DNA from: Bacteroidales bacterium
GTDB taxonomy: Bacteria; Bacteroidota; Bacteroidia; Bacteroidales; UBA3824
Length of the DNA: 64,000 nt
Assembly: GCA_016286055.1 (NCBI GenBank)
Contig: JAEERW010000008.1
Location: 1-64,000, forward strand
Reading direction: 5' to 3'
The notes under the pieces are model-generated. The model was not told the DNA's origin, ran no database searches, and was given only the letters and a program-made list of their open reading frames with translations. Shown one piece after another: positions 9,358 through 20,100 of the stretch. The stretch's first letter is position 1. The number at the start of each line of letters is the position of its first letter. The translations under genes were made by a program, and so were the position numbers.

Positions 9358-11955
9358 ATGACAAGGCACACTTTTATATTAATAGCGCTAATATTGTCCG
9401 CAGCCTCCGCATCGGCACAAATCGAACTCACAGCCGACGATTTTGCCAACGAGGGCGACGGATATATTTATGCCGTTAAGTATTATCAAACCGACGACGA
9501 TATATATATCAGCGATTTAGAATCAAAAAAGTGGAACCTTGCCGACATTGAGCCAGAAACATTTGACACTCTCCGAATCTATAAGAAAGAGCGTAGCCGA
9601 TATGGAAAACTGTTTCCCAATGCACAGCTGGTAAAATTTCACAGCCGTCGCGATATGGAATTTATCACCAAGGATTCAAACTCCATAAGCATGCAGGGAA
9701 TGGTAAACGACTATCTTGGACTGAAAGCCGCTGTGATGCTTATCTTTCCGCAAGATCTTGATTTATACAAATTTCCTATCAAGCAAGGAACATTTCTCAA
9801 AGACAGTCTCAGCAAAAAGTTTATTTCGAGCTACGGTCTTGCCCAGTTTGCCGACAGCGTGCGTATCGACTTAGATTTGAGCCATACTTCTTATTTCGAC
9901 ACTGTGATGGAAGTGCGCACGCCCACCGATAAGTATTTAGCCCTCCGCGAAAAAAATACCGTTACTAAAAACATCATTGCATACAAGAATAGCCACATTA
10001 TGGGTTGGCGTCCTGCACCAGAATATACAGTAAAAGAACGGACCATATTTTATCGATGGTTTATCAAGGGTGTTGGCGCTCCTGTGTTAGAAATTGAAAC
10101 CGACCGTAAAGGCAAGGTGATCCTTATACGCTACCAATACCGCGAGCCCATGCAAGTGACAATCGAAAAAGAAGACGTAAAATGCAAAGGCGAGGCAACA
10201 GGCACTGCCACAGCGGTAATCAAGGGCGGCACTCCCGACTACAAATACCTTTGGAGCAACGGCAAAAAAAACAAGACCATTAAAGACCTCAAAGCCGGAA
10301 CATACACCGTTACCGTTACCGACAGCAAGGGAACTAAGTTGCAACAATCCATCACATTAGAAGAACCCGCCGAAAAACTCTCCATAAAACTCGACGCCAC
10401 TCCGCTACGCTGCTATGGCGACCACAACTGCCACCTTACAGCCGATGTGCACGGTGGCACCGAACCTTATTACGTGGTATGGAGCAACGACATAGAATCC
10501 CTCGAACTTGTAAACCAAGGCTATGGCATATATGGTTGCATAGTTCGCGATGCAAACCGCTGTTTTGTTTGGGATTCAATAGAGGTTACCGCTCCTAAAA
10601 CACCTTTCAAAATGGTTCCTCACGTTACACATTCACAATGCAAAGGCGAGGCCAACGGTGAAATTGCGTTTGATGTAGAAGGTGGCGACAAACCATATAA
10701 ATTTGAAATTGAAGGCAACCCTGCCCAAGAAGTAAATACTGGCTTCGCTGCCGGAGTATACTCAATTAAAGCTACCGACAAAAACGGATGCGAACTAACC
10801 CGCACAGCCGAAGTACGCGAACCTGAAAAACTACTTGAAGCCACTGGCGAAGCTACCGACGTTAACTGTCATGGAATGAAAAATGGAAGTATCACGCTTA
10901 AAGTTTCAGGAGGGTCGCCCGGATACAAATACCAATGGAGCAACGAAGCCACCACAAAAGATTTAACAGCTATTCCAGCTGGCACTTACACCGTTACCAT
11001 CACCGACTTGCACAAATGCTCCATCGAACGCTCTTTTGTAATCAACCAACCCACCGAAGGCCTGTCGATAACGCACACACACAACGACGTCACCTGTCAC
11101 GGAGGCTCCGATGGCAGCGTAGCAGTTACACCAACAGGAGGAACAGAACCCTACAACATTGTTTGGAGCAACAAGGCAAAAACTCTCAGCCAAGAAAACC
11201 TCAAAGCTGGCAACTACACCATCAACATTACTGACAAGAACAACTGTCTAATTACCGAAACCATAGTAATTTCAGAACCAGAAACGGGCATTGAAATATC
11301 TGCCGAATCCTCCGATTCGCCCTGCAAAGCCGAGGGATTAGGCGAAATTAAGACCGAAATTACCAACGCCGCCTCCCCTATTTCATACCAATGGAACAAT
11401 GGAGAAACTTCCGCCAACCTTAAAAACTTATTATCAGGAACTTACACACTTAAAATTACCGACGGCACGGGTTGTTCTGCCTCTAAGACATTTACCATAA
11501 CATCGCCCGAAAAAGAACTTACCGCCACAATAGAAACCACACCAGCCACATGTTCTTACAGCGAAAACGGCAAATGGAGCGTTCAGGCATTCGGTGGCGT
11601 ACCAGGTTACGAATACAAATTTAGCGACGGCAGCGAAAACCCGCGGCAAACCGACCTAAAACCGGGTCATTACTCCGTAGCCATTACCGACCAAGCAGGA
11701 TGCACTATTAAAAAAGAGTTTGAAGTAACCGCCGCCGAACCCCTCAAAATAAACGCCATAACCCACGAACCCACTCACAACAAACCCAACGGCAGCGCAG
11801 AATTGGAAATCACAGGCGGAACATTCCCCTACAAAATACATTGGAACGACGGTTACGCCGAGCCTAAACGCCGCTTGATGAGCACAGGAGAGTATTATAT
11901 CACTGTCACCGACAAAAACGGATGCACAGCCGAACACGAAATTATTTATGAATAA
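9358..11955 (+). CDS. Secreted protein with multiple SprB repeats
   Basis: Signal peptide; repeated motif C.G...G.......GG..PY.Y.WSNG.....L..G.Y.VTVTD..GC. Confidence 0.85.
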   Translation: MTRHTFILIALILSAASASAQIELTADDFANEGDGYIYAVKYYQTDDDIYISDLESKKWNLADIEPETFDTLRIYKKERSRYGKLFPNAQLVKFHSRRDMEFITKDSNSISMQGMVNDYLGLKAAVMLIFPQDLDLYKFPIKQGTFLKDSLSKKFISSYGLAQFADSVRIDLDLSHTSYFDTVMEVRTPTDKYLALREKNTVTKNIIAYKNSHIMGWRPAPEYTVKERTIFYRWFIKGVGAPVLEIETDRKGKVILIRYQYREPMQVTIEKEDVKCKGEATGTATAVIKGGTPDYKYLWSNGKKNKTIKDLKAGTYTVTVTDSKGTKLQQSITLEEPAEKLSIKLDATPLRCYGDHNCHLTADVHGGTEPYYVVWSNDIESLELVNQGYGIYGCIVRDANRCFVWDSIEVTAPKTPFKMVPHVTHSQCKGEANGEIAFDVEGGDKPYKFEIEGNPAQEVNTGFAAGVYSIKATDKNGCELTRTAEVREPEKLLEATGEATDVNCHGMKNGSITLKVSGGSPGYKYQWSNEATTKDLTAIPAGTYTVTITDLHKCSIERSFVINQPTEGLSITHTHNDVTCHGGSDGSVAVTPTGGTEPYNIVWSNKAKTLSQENLKAGNYTINITDKNNCLITETIVISEPETGIEISAESSDSPCKAEGLGEIKTEITNAASPISYQWNNGETSANLKNLLSGTYTLKITDGTGCSASKTFTITSPEKELTATIETTPATCSYSENGKWSVQAFGGVPGYEYKFSDGSENPRQTDLKPGHYSVAITDQAGCTIKKEFEVTAAEPLKINAITHEPTHNKPNGSAELEITGGTFPYKIHWNDGYAEPKRRLMSTGEYYITVTDKNGCTAEHEIIYE

Positions 11956-11976
11956 ACACCTTATATTATATATATT

Positions 11977-12579
11977 ATGCAATTAGTATTCGCCACCAAC
12001 AACGCCAACAAACTCCGCGAGGCACAGCAGATATTGCCCAACTATGAAATTCTCGGTCTCGAAGACGCAGGAATCCACGACGAACTGCCCGAAACACACC
12101 AAACCATCATCGAAAACTCCAAAGAGAAAGCCGAATACCTATTCAACAAATACCATATAAACTGTTTCTCCGATGACACTGGCTTAGAAGTAGAAGCCCT
12201 CAACGGCGCACCCGGAGTATACTCGGCACGATTTGCAGGTCCGCAAAAAAACAGCGACGACAACATTGCCCTTCTCTTAGAAAAACTCCAAGGCGTAGAA
12301 AACCGCAAGGCACGCTTTGTAACATACGTTACGCTAATAATCAACGGAAAAGAGCATATATTTGAAGGCGAAATGCGAGGCTCTATCCTACCCTACCGCT
12401 CTGGCAGTGCAGGATTTGGCTACGACCCCGTATTCTGTCCCGAAGGTTACACCAAGTCGGTGGCAGACCTCACAACCGTAGTAAAAAACCAAATAAGCCA
12501 TCGAGCCCACTCGCTCCAAAAAATGGCGGAATTTTTATGGAGTGCGGACGGCTTGTCCGCGAATCATAACACCCTATAA
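11977..12579 (+). CDS. rdgB: RdgB/HAM1 non-canonical purine NTP pyrophosphatase
   Basis: MQLVFATNNANKLREAQQIL, FSDDTGLEVEALNGAPGVYSARFAG, GSAGFGYDPVF, SHRAHSLQKM. Confidence 0.95.
   Translation: MQLVFATNNANKLREAQQILPNYEILGLEDAGIHDELPETHQTIIENSKEKAEYLFNKYHINCFSDDTGLEVEALNGAPGVYSARFAGPQKNSDDNIALLLEKLQGVENRKARFVTYVTLIINGKEHIFEGEMRGSILPYRSGSAGFGYDPVFCPEGYTKSVADLTTVVKNQISHRAHSLQKMAEFLWSADGLSANHNTL
12543..12559. repeat. Short palindromic element at the 3' end of rdgB
   Basis: GCGGAC-GGCTT-GTCCGC; encodes the atypical tail SADGLSAN. Confidence 0.6.
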
Positions 12580-12659
12580 AACAATACATTACAAAAAAAT
12601 TAACAAATTTTGGCAAAAAAAACCAAAAATTATTTTCCAAAATTTCAGAAAAATCTTAT

Positions 12660-12668
12660 TATCTTTGC
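12660..12668 (+). promoter_or_regulatory. -7 box TATCTTTGC of the glycogen synthase-like gene
   Basis: TATCTTTGCAG 29 nt upstream of ATG 12697. Confidence 0.6.
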
Positions 12669-12696
12669 AGTCAAATAAATAAGTAAGTCCGATTTT

Positions 12697-13512
12697 ATGG
12701 AAAAGCAGAAAATCCTATTTGTTTCGCAGGAGATATACCCCTACCTGCCAGAAACCGAAATGTCAATGATAGGACGATACCTTCCCCAAGGCATTCAGGA
12801 GAAGAAACGTGAAATACGCGCATTTATGCCACGCTATGGCAGCATCAACGAGCGCAGAAACCAGTTGCACGAGGTTATTAGGCTCTCGGGCATGAACATC
12901 ATTATCGACGACACCGACCACTCATTGCTCATTAAGGTAGCCTCGATTCAGTCGGCACGTATGCAGGTGTATTTTATCGACAACGAAGACTTCTTTCACC
13001 GCAAAGGTATACTCACCGACAAAGACGGAAAATATTACCCCGACAACGATGAACGTGCGATATTTTTTGCCCGTGGCGTATTAGAAACCGTAAAAAAACT
13101 ACGTTGGAGTCCAGAGCTCGTTCACTGTCACGGTTGGATTACATCGCTCGTACCGCTATACCTCAAACACGCCTTCAAAGAAGATCCTCTATTTGCCAAA
13201 AGCAAAGTGGTATATTCTGTTTACAACGATGAGTATCCTGATGCATTTCCAGAAAACTTCTACAAAAAAATCAAAGTAGACGGAGTTAACGACGAAGACC
13301 TTGAAGTGGTAAAGAACCCCACATTCGCCAATCTATCAAAACTTGCAATCAACATGTCAGACGGCGTTATACAAGGTCACGAAACCATCAACTCAGAGGT
13401 GGAGCAATACGCACGCAACTGCGGCAAGCCGTACCTCGACTACCAAACACAAGACAAATATATCGACGCTTATTCCGACTTTTACGACAAGATATTAGCA
13501 GAAAACGAATAA
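12697..13512 (+). CDS. Glycogen/starch synthase-like protein (GT5 N-terminal domain only)
   Basis: KILFVSQEIYPYLPETEMSMIGRYLPQGIQEKKREIRAFMPRYGSINERR; only 271 aa. Confidence 0.8.
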   Translation: MEKQKILFVSQEIYPYLPETEMSMIGRYLPQGIQEKKREIRAFMPRYGSINERRNQLHEVIRLSGMNIIIDDTDHSLLIKVASIQSARMQVYFIDNEDFFHRKGILTDKDGKYYPDNDERAIFFARGVLETVKKLRWSPELVHCHGWITSLVPLYLKHAFKEDPLFAKSKVVYSVYNDEYPDAFPENFYKKIKVDGVNDEDLEVVKNPTFANLSKLAINMSDGVIQGHETINSEVEQYARNCGKPYLDYQTQDKYIDAYSDFYDKILAENE

Positions 13513-13536
13513 ACCAAGAAAAACCAACCATAATAA

Positions 13537-14811
13537 ATGAACAAGCATTTTGTATACGCCATTGTCGCCGCCGCACTTCTTTCAGCATGCGACAACGACG
13601 AGAATATGGGCACTGATCTGATGCCCGAAACCGACCATCCGATAATTGTAGTTACCGACACAATTGATATCAAAACTGAAACTATTTTAGATAATGCAGT
13701 TTATAGCACAAACCAGTCGCACCTATTAGTCGGCGGTTTCGTTGATCCTGTTTTCGGCAAAACAGATGCAGCTTTCTTTGCTAAATTTTCTAACACTTCT
13801 TATGGCAAATTCCCTTCTGAATGCATCTGTGACTCGGTAATTTTAACTCTTGGACTCGATACCACTGCTATACAATTCTACGGCAACACATCAACTAAAA
13901 ATAGTATTGATATATACACGCTTACTAGCAAGGTTTACGCCGACTCCAGCTATTACAGCAATTTCAATTATAAAGATATTATTTCAGACTCTCCTATTGC
14001 CACTGCCGAATTCATTCCAACTAAGACCAAAGAAGAGATACGATTCACTCTCCCGATAGAGTTCGGCAAAAAGGTTATCAATTGCAGCCGCAACACAACT
14101 TTCGACGATAATTTCTATGGTCTATGTTTCACTCAAGGTAGCACTTCTTCGTGCATTCTAAAAACATCTCGAAACAACAACAATATCAAATACCGTGTAT
14201 ACTACCACTGTAAAGGCGACACTGCAAGCACTGCCGTAACGTTTTCGGTAGCAAGTACTAATGCTTGCGCTTCGTTTTTCACTCACGACTATACCGGCAC
14301 AAACATTCCTTCCGATTCTAAATCCGACTCTCTTGTTTACCTTCAAAGCATGAGCGGAACTAAAATCAAAATTGACCTTTCGGATATACGCAAATTTAGC
14401 AAGTTTGATCAAAAACGCATATCTATTATGAGAGCTGATTTGATTCTCCCTATCGACAGCGTTCTTAGCGATATTAAAACATTCGCTCCTATCAACCAAA
14501 TCACTTGTTTGGGCAACAACAAAGATGGTTCTATCATTTATTTTGAGGAATTTTTGACTAAAGACTCATACGGAGGCACCTCGCTACGTTCTATCAGCTT
14601 TGAATCCAGCCGTTGCCGATACAATATCAATCTCACAAGCCGTGTTATCGAGCTGTTAAGATTATACAACAAAAATATTGAGCCAGACTACGACATTTGT
14701 ATTTATCCCTACGCACGCACAGCAGATTTCGGACGCACCGTTATCAACGCTCCGAGCAAAAAATCTTCGCCTATGAAATTAGTGATTCAATATACTGTTT
14801 TTGAGAAATAA
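13537..14811 (+). CDS. DUF4270 family lipoprotein
   Basis: Lipobox ALLSACDND ENMGTDLMP; located between the GT5-like gene and glmS as commonly seen in Bacteroidales. Confidence 0.8.
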   Translation: MNKHFVYAIVAAALLSACDNDENMGTDLMPETDHPIIVVTDTIDIKTETILDNAVYSTNQSHLLVGGFVDPVFGKTDAAFFAKFSNTSYGKFPSECICDSVILTLGLDTTAIQFYGNTSTKNSIDIYTLTSKVYADSSYYSNFNYKDIISDSPIATAEFIPTKTKEEIRFTLPIEFGKKVINCSRNTTFDDNFYGLCFTQGSTSSCILKTSRNNNNIKYRVYYHCKGDTASTAVTFSVASTNACASFFTHDYTGTNIPSDSKSDSLVYLQSMSGTKIKIDLSDIRKFSKFDQKRISIMRADLILPIDSVLSDIKTFAPINQITCLGNNKDGSIIYFEEFLTKDSYGGTSLRSISFESSRCRYNINLTSRVIELLRLYNKNIEPDYDICIYPYARTADFGRTVINAPSKKSSPMKLVIQYTVFEK

Positions 14812-14859
14812 AACGTATTAATATAAACCAAACTTCATAACCAAAAATACTAAAACATT

Positions 14860-16698
14860 ATGTGTGGAATTGTAGGATATATCGGCGAACAAAACGCTTA
14901 TCCAATTATTATCAACGGATTAAAAAAACTTGAATACCGTGGCTACGACTCTGCGGGCGTGGCCATCAATAACCTCAAAAATATCAACGTCTACAAAAAG
15001 AAGGGCAAAGTTTCTGACCTTGAAGCATTTACCAAGGGCAAAGATATTTCAGGAACTATCGGTATGGGTCACACTCGTTGGGCTACTCACGGTGTGCCAA
15101 ACGATGTTAACGCTCACCCGCATACTTCGATGAATGGCAAGTTTGTAATTATCCACAACGGCATTATCGAAAACTTTGCGGTATTAAAAAAGAAACTTGT
15201 TGCCCGCAACTACACTTTTAAATCCGAAACCGATACCGAGGTACTCGCCGACCTTATTGAATATATCTATCTTTTTGGCAAGGTAAACGCCGAAACTGCC
15301 GTACGCCTTGCTCTCAACAAGGTGATTGGCGCATACGGACTTGTGGTAATGTGCACCGACGAACCCGACAAACTTATCTGCGCACGCAATAGTAGTCCCC
15401 TCGTGATTGGCTATGGCGACAACGAATACTTTATTGCATCCGACGCTACCCCATTTGTGCAATACACAAAAAAAGCCGTTTATCTTGATAATCAAAATCT
15501 TGCAGTTATCACTCGCGACAGCGTTACTGTTAAGACCATCAAAAACGACGTTATCAATCCCGATATTCAGCAAATAGATTTCGATAGCGACGAGGCTGAG
15601 AAGGGCGGCTATCGCGACTATATGCTCAAAGAGATTTACGAGCAACCCAAATCTATCCTCGAAACCATCCGTGGACGTGTTTACGAAAACGAAAACGCTA
15701 TTAAGTTGGGCGGACTGTTGGACGTTATGCCCAAACTTCTCAACGCTCGACGCATTATTATAATAGGCTGCGGCACATCGTGGCACGCAGGTCTCGTGGG
15801 CGAATACCTTATCGAAGAGTACGCCCGTATCCCCGTTGAGGTGGAATATGCATCAGAATTTCGTTATCGCAACCCCATTCTTACGCAAGACGACGTGGTG
15901 ATAGCCATCAGTCAAAGCGGCGAAACTGCCGACACACTTGCAGCCATTCAGTTGGCAAAGGCAGCAAAGGCTTGTGTAATTGGCATTTGCAATGTAGTTG
16001 GATCGAGCATCAGCCGCGAAACAGATGCAGGAGTATACACACACGCAGGTCCCGAAATTGGCGTTGCAAGCACAAAGGCTTTTTCTACACAGGTAACAGT
16101 GTTGGCTATGATTGCCCTCTTGCTTGGCAAATGCAAATATATGATAGGTCAGCAACAATATCATCAGTTGCTCACCGAGTTGCTCTCGATACCCGAAAAG
16201 ATTGAACACACATTGCAATCGGCAGCCAAAGTTGAGGAGGTGGCAAAACTCTACAAAGACAGCCGAAATTTTCTCTATCTTGGACGCGGTTGCTACTACC
16301 CCGTGGCATTGGAAGGTGCATTAAAATTGAAAGAAATTTCGTACATCCACGCCGAAGGCTATCCCGCCGCCGAGATGAAACACGGACCTATTGCCCTCAT
16401 CGACGACAAAATGCCAGTAGTGGTAATTGCCACACAAGACAAAGGTTACGAAAAGATTGTCAACAACATACAAGAAATCAAAGCCCGCAAAGGCAAAATC
16501 ATAGCCATCGTTAGCGAAGGCGACACAGTGATTTCAAAAATGGCAGACCACGTGTTGGAAGTACCCAAATTTGACACCGCCATCGGAGCCATCACCACCA
16601 TTGTGCCATTGCAATTGCTAAGTTACTACATAGCCATAATGCGTGGCTGCAATGTTGACCAACCCCGAAACCTTGCCAAATCTGTAACAGTAGAATAA
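14860..16698 (+). CDS. glmS: Glutamine--fructose-6-phosphate aminotransferase
   Basis: MCGIVGYIGEQNAYPIIINGLKKLEYRGYDSAG; SIS domains; C-terminal QPRNLAKSVTVE. Confidence 0.98.
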   Translation: MCGIVGYIGEQNAYPIIINGLKKLEYRGYDSAGVAINNLKNINVYKKKGKVSDLEAFTKGKDISGTIGMGHTRWATHGVPNDVNAHPHTSMNGKFVIIHNGIIENFAVLKKKLVARNYTFKSETDTEVLADLIEYIYLFGKVNAETAVRLALNKVIGAYGLVVMCTDEPDKLICARNSSPLVIGYGDNEYFIASDATPFVQYTKKAVYLDNQNLAVITRDSVTVKTIKNDVINPDIQQIDFDSDEAEKGGYRDYMLKEIYEQPKSILETIRGRVYENENAIKLGGLLDVMPKLLNARRIIIIGCGTSWHAGLVGEYLIEEYARIPVEVEYASEFRYRNPILTQDDVVIAISQSGETADTLAAIQLAKAAKACVIGICNVVGSSISRETDAGVYTHAGPEIGVASTKAFSTQVTVLAMIALLLGKCKYMIGQQQYHQLLTELLSIPEKIEHTLQSAAKVEEVAKLYKDSRNFLYLGRGCYYPVALEGALKLKEISYIHAEGYPAAEMKHGPIALIDDKMPVVVIATQDKGYEKIVNNIQEIKARKGKIIAIVSEGDTVISKMADHVLEVPKFDTAIGAITTIVPLQLLSYYIAIMRGCNVDQPRNLAKSVTVE

Positions 16699-16705
16699 AT
16701 GGAAT

Positions 16706-16722
16706 GCGGGCGACTCGCCCGC
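16706..16722. repeat. Short palindromic element between glmS and the DUF1294 gene
   Basis: GCGGGCG-ACT-CGCCCGC. Confidence 0.6.
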
Positions 16723-16736
16723 TAATTAATATAGTC

Positions 16737-17012
16737 ATGATACCCTATCAAATATTGTTACCATACTTATTAATAATAGGCATAATCGGCGTAATATTCT
16801 TACGCACCGACAAATACAAAGCCACTCACGAAAAATGGCGCATCAAGGAACGCACTCTCCACATTTTGGAGTTTCTCGGAGGTGTGTTCCTTATGCTACC
16901 CGCGATGTACATCATCCGCCACAAAAACAAAAAAGCGTCGTTTTATGTAATTACCTACGCTGCGCTATTTGTATGGCTGATTGTGCTATATTATTGGTTT
17001 GTTAGAAATTAA
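16737..17012 (+). CDS. DUF1294 family small membrane protein
   Basis: TDKYKATHEKWRIKERTLHILEFLGGVFLMLPAMYIIRHKNKKASFYVIT. Confidence 0.75.
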   Translation: MIPYQILLPYLLIIGIIGVIFLRTDKYKATHEKWRIKERTLHILEFLGGVFLMLPAMYIIRHKNKKASFYVITYAALFVWLIVLYYWFVRN

Positions 17013-17052
17013 GAATTAAAAACTAAATTTGCCAAATACACAAATCTTTTAC

Positions 17053-17061
17053 TATCTTTGC
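17053..17061 (+). promoter_or_regulatory. -7 box TATCTTTGC of the activase gene
   Basis: actatctttgcacc, ~50 nt upstream of ATG 17111. Confidence 0.55.
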
Positions 17062-17110
17062 ACCACTTTTTAGATACTGCCATTCTTAGCACACATCAAA
17101 AAAACAATAA

Positions 17111-20100
17111 ATGGGTAAGATAGTAGAAGTTAGCAAATTAGGTATCGACATAGGCTCCACTACCGCCAAAGTAGTGGTTTTCGACTCATTGGGTAAAATT
17201 GTGTTTACTTCGTATCAGAAGCACAACACTTACATATATCAGGCTGTTACCGAGGCTCTCCAAAAGGCAGAGCAACAACTCGGCAACATCACCGTTACTG
17301 CTGCCATCACAGGTACTGCCGGTATGGGCGTATCCGAACGCAACAATATCAAATTTATTCAAGAGGTAATTGCTGCCACCGACGTGGTAGAAAAAAAATA
17401 CCCCGATGTAAAAACCCTCGTTGACATTGGCGGCGAGGATACCAAAATGATCTTTTTCCGTCCGGGCAAAAATCCCGACATCCGTATGAACGGAAACTGC
17501 GCAGGCGGAACTGGTGCGTTTATCGAGCAAATGGCTACCCTCCTCAACGTTAAAATTGAGGATATGAACGCACTTACCGAAAAGGCTAAAAACCACTACC
17601 CTATTGCATCGCGCTGCGGCGTGTTTGCCAAAACCGACATTCAAAACCTTCTTGCCCGCAAGGTGGACAAAAGCGATATTGCTGCGTCGATTTTTCACGC
17701 AGTAGGTATTCAAACATTAAACACACTTTCAAGAGGTTACGAGGTGTTACCGAAAGTAATGTTTATAGGCGGACCGTTGACCTTTATGCCAGAACTCCGC
17801 AAAAAAATGCTTGCCTCAATGCACCTCACCGAAGAGGATATGGTTTTGCCAGAATTTTCGGAATTCTTTCCGGCTCAGGGCGCGGCTATGGCTTCCGAAG
17901 GCGAAGAACCAGTGTCACTTAACAATCTTATTCAAAAATTTGAGGCATCCAAAAATCTTAAATCCGAACCCAAAGACCGTCTACCCTACCTATTCAAAGA
18001 TAGCGACGAATACAACCTTTGGCTCAAAAACCGCAACATTATCACCCCAAAAAGGGTAACGCTCAAAGAATACACCGGCAAAAATCTTTACCTCGGTATC
18101 GACTCCGGCTCTACCACAAGCAAGGTGGCAATTCTCGGCAACAACAACGAATTGATTTTCAGTTACTACATATCTAACGGAGGTAATACTCTCGAAAAAA
18201 TTCACGCCGGTATAAAGCAGTTTTACACCGAAAACCAAGATATTATCAAGAGTCGCAATCTTAGCATATCAGCCTCAGCAGTAACAGGTTACGGTGAAGA
18301 CCTTGTAAAAGCCGCTATGGGCATTGATTACGGCATTGTGGAGACCCTCGCGCATTTTTCTGCCGCCAAATTCCTCAACGACAAGGTTGACTTTATTATG
18401 GACATCGGTGGTCAGGATATGAAGGCTATTTTTATCCAAAACGGCGTAATCAACCGAATTGAGTTAAACGAAAGTTGCTCAGCAGGTTGCGGTTCGTTTA
18501 TCGAAACATTTGCCAAAACGCTCGGTCTTTCTACACCAGAATTTTCGCAAGAAGCCTGCAAAAGCGCCGCCCCGTGCGACCTCGGTACTCGTTGCACCGT
18601 GTTTATGAATAGCAAGGTAAAACAAAGCCTCCGCGAAAATGCCTCTGTGGGCGACATCAGCGCAGGTTTGGCTTATTCCGTTATCAAAAATGCATTATTT
18701 AAAGTTCTCAAACTCAAAAACTTTGACGAACTGGGCAATACAATTGTAGTTCAAGGCGGAACATTTAAAAACCAAGCCGTTTACCGTGCTCTCGAAATTC
18801 TCACTGGCAAAAAACTCACCTCTACCGATATTCCCGAAATGATGGGAGCATTTGGCGCAGCACTCTATGCCAAAGCAAATTACGAGGCAGGCGGCGTTAG
18901 CAACAGCACATTTGTTGGCTTAGAAAACCTCGACACTGCACTCGACTATACCAACAAACAGATTCTCTGCAAAGGCTGCGAAAACAACTGTCTTGTAACG
19001 TCGTTTAAGTTTAACAACAAGCAAACCTACTATTCGGGCAACAAATGCCAAAAGGTATTCAACAGCAAAGGCAGCAACACCGACAAGGGCGAAAACCTCT
19101 TTGCAATACGTTACAACTTGCTTTTCGACCGCAAGTGCGATCTTCCCAAACCTCGCCTCACGATAGCCATTCCAAGGGTGTTGAACCAATACTCCAACTA
19201 TCCGTTTTGGCATAAGTTGTTTACTGAATGTAACATAAAGGTAATGCTCACCCCGCCCACCACAATGCCGATGTATGAAACCGGCGCAGGCACTATTATG
19301 AGCGACAACATCTGTTTTCCGGCGAAGATTGTGCACGGACACATTATGTGGGCTATTTCGCAAAAACCCGACCGCATATTCTACCCCATTGTAACATACG
19401 AGAAAAACGAATATAAAAACACCGAAAACTCGTTTAACTGCCCCATTGTGAGCGGTTACAGCGACGTTATCAAAAGTTCCGTCGACACCGAAAACCGTTA
19501 CGGCATTCCGTTCGACAATCCCGTTTGCAATTTCAACGATGAAGATTTGCTTTACAAAACTTGCAAAAAGTATCTCAAATCGCTTGGAATCAGCAGTTCG
19601 GACATAAAGCGTGCCTTTAAGTCAGCCCTCGAAGCGCAAGCCGAATACCGCAGCACTATCGCCGTTAAGGCAATGGAGATAATAGAGAACGCCAAAAGAG
19701 ACAACCGTCTTTTAGTGGTACTTGCAGGTCGTCCATACCACGCCGACCCGCTCATCAACCAAAAAACCCCCGACATAATCTCCGACCTTGGCGCAAGTGT
19801 TATTTCAGAAGATTCGCTCGCCGCATACTTAGACGTTATCCATTTGCAAATAATTCCGCAATGGGCTTATCCCAATAGAATACTCAACGCCGCACAATGG
19901 GTTGCTAATCAAGATTATAACGTAACATTTGTACAGTTAAACTCATTCGGATGTGGTCCAGATGCAGTTCTCGTCGACGAGGTAACAGATATACTCCGTG
20001 CTTCGGGCAAAAGCAACACTGTGATACGCATCGACGAAATAAATTCCACAGGCTCTATCTTATTGAGAGTCCGTTCGTTGATGGAATCATATAAAGTAAT

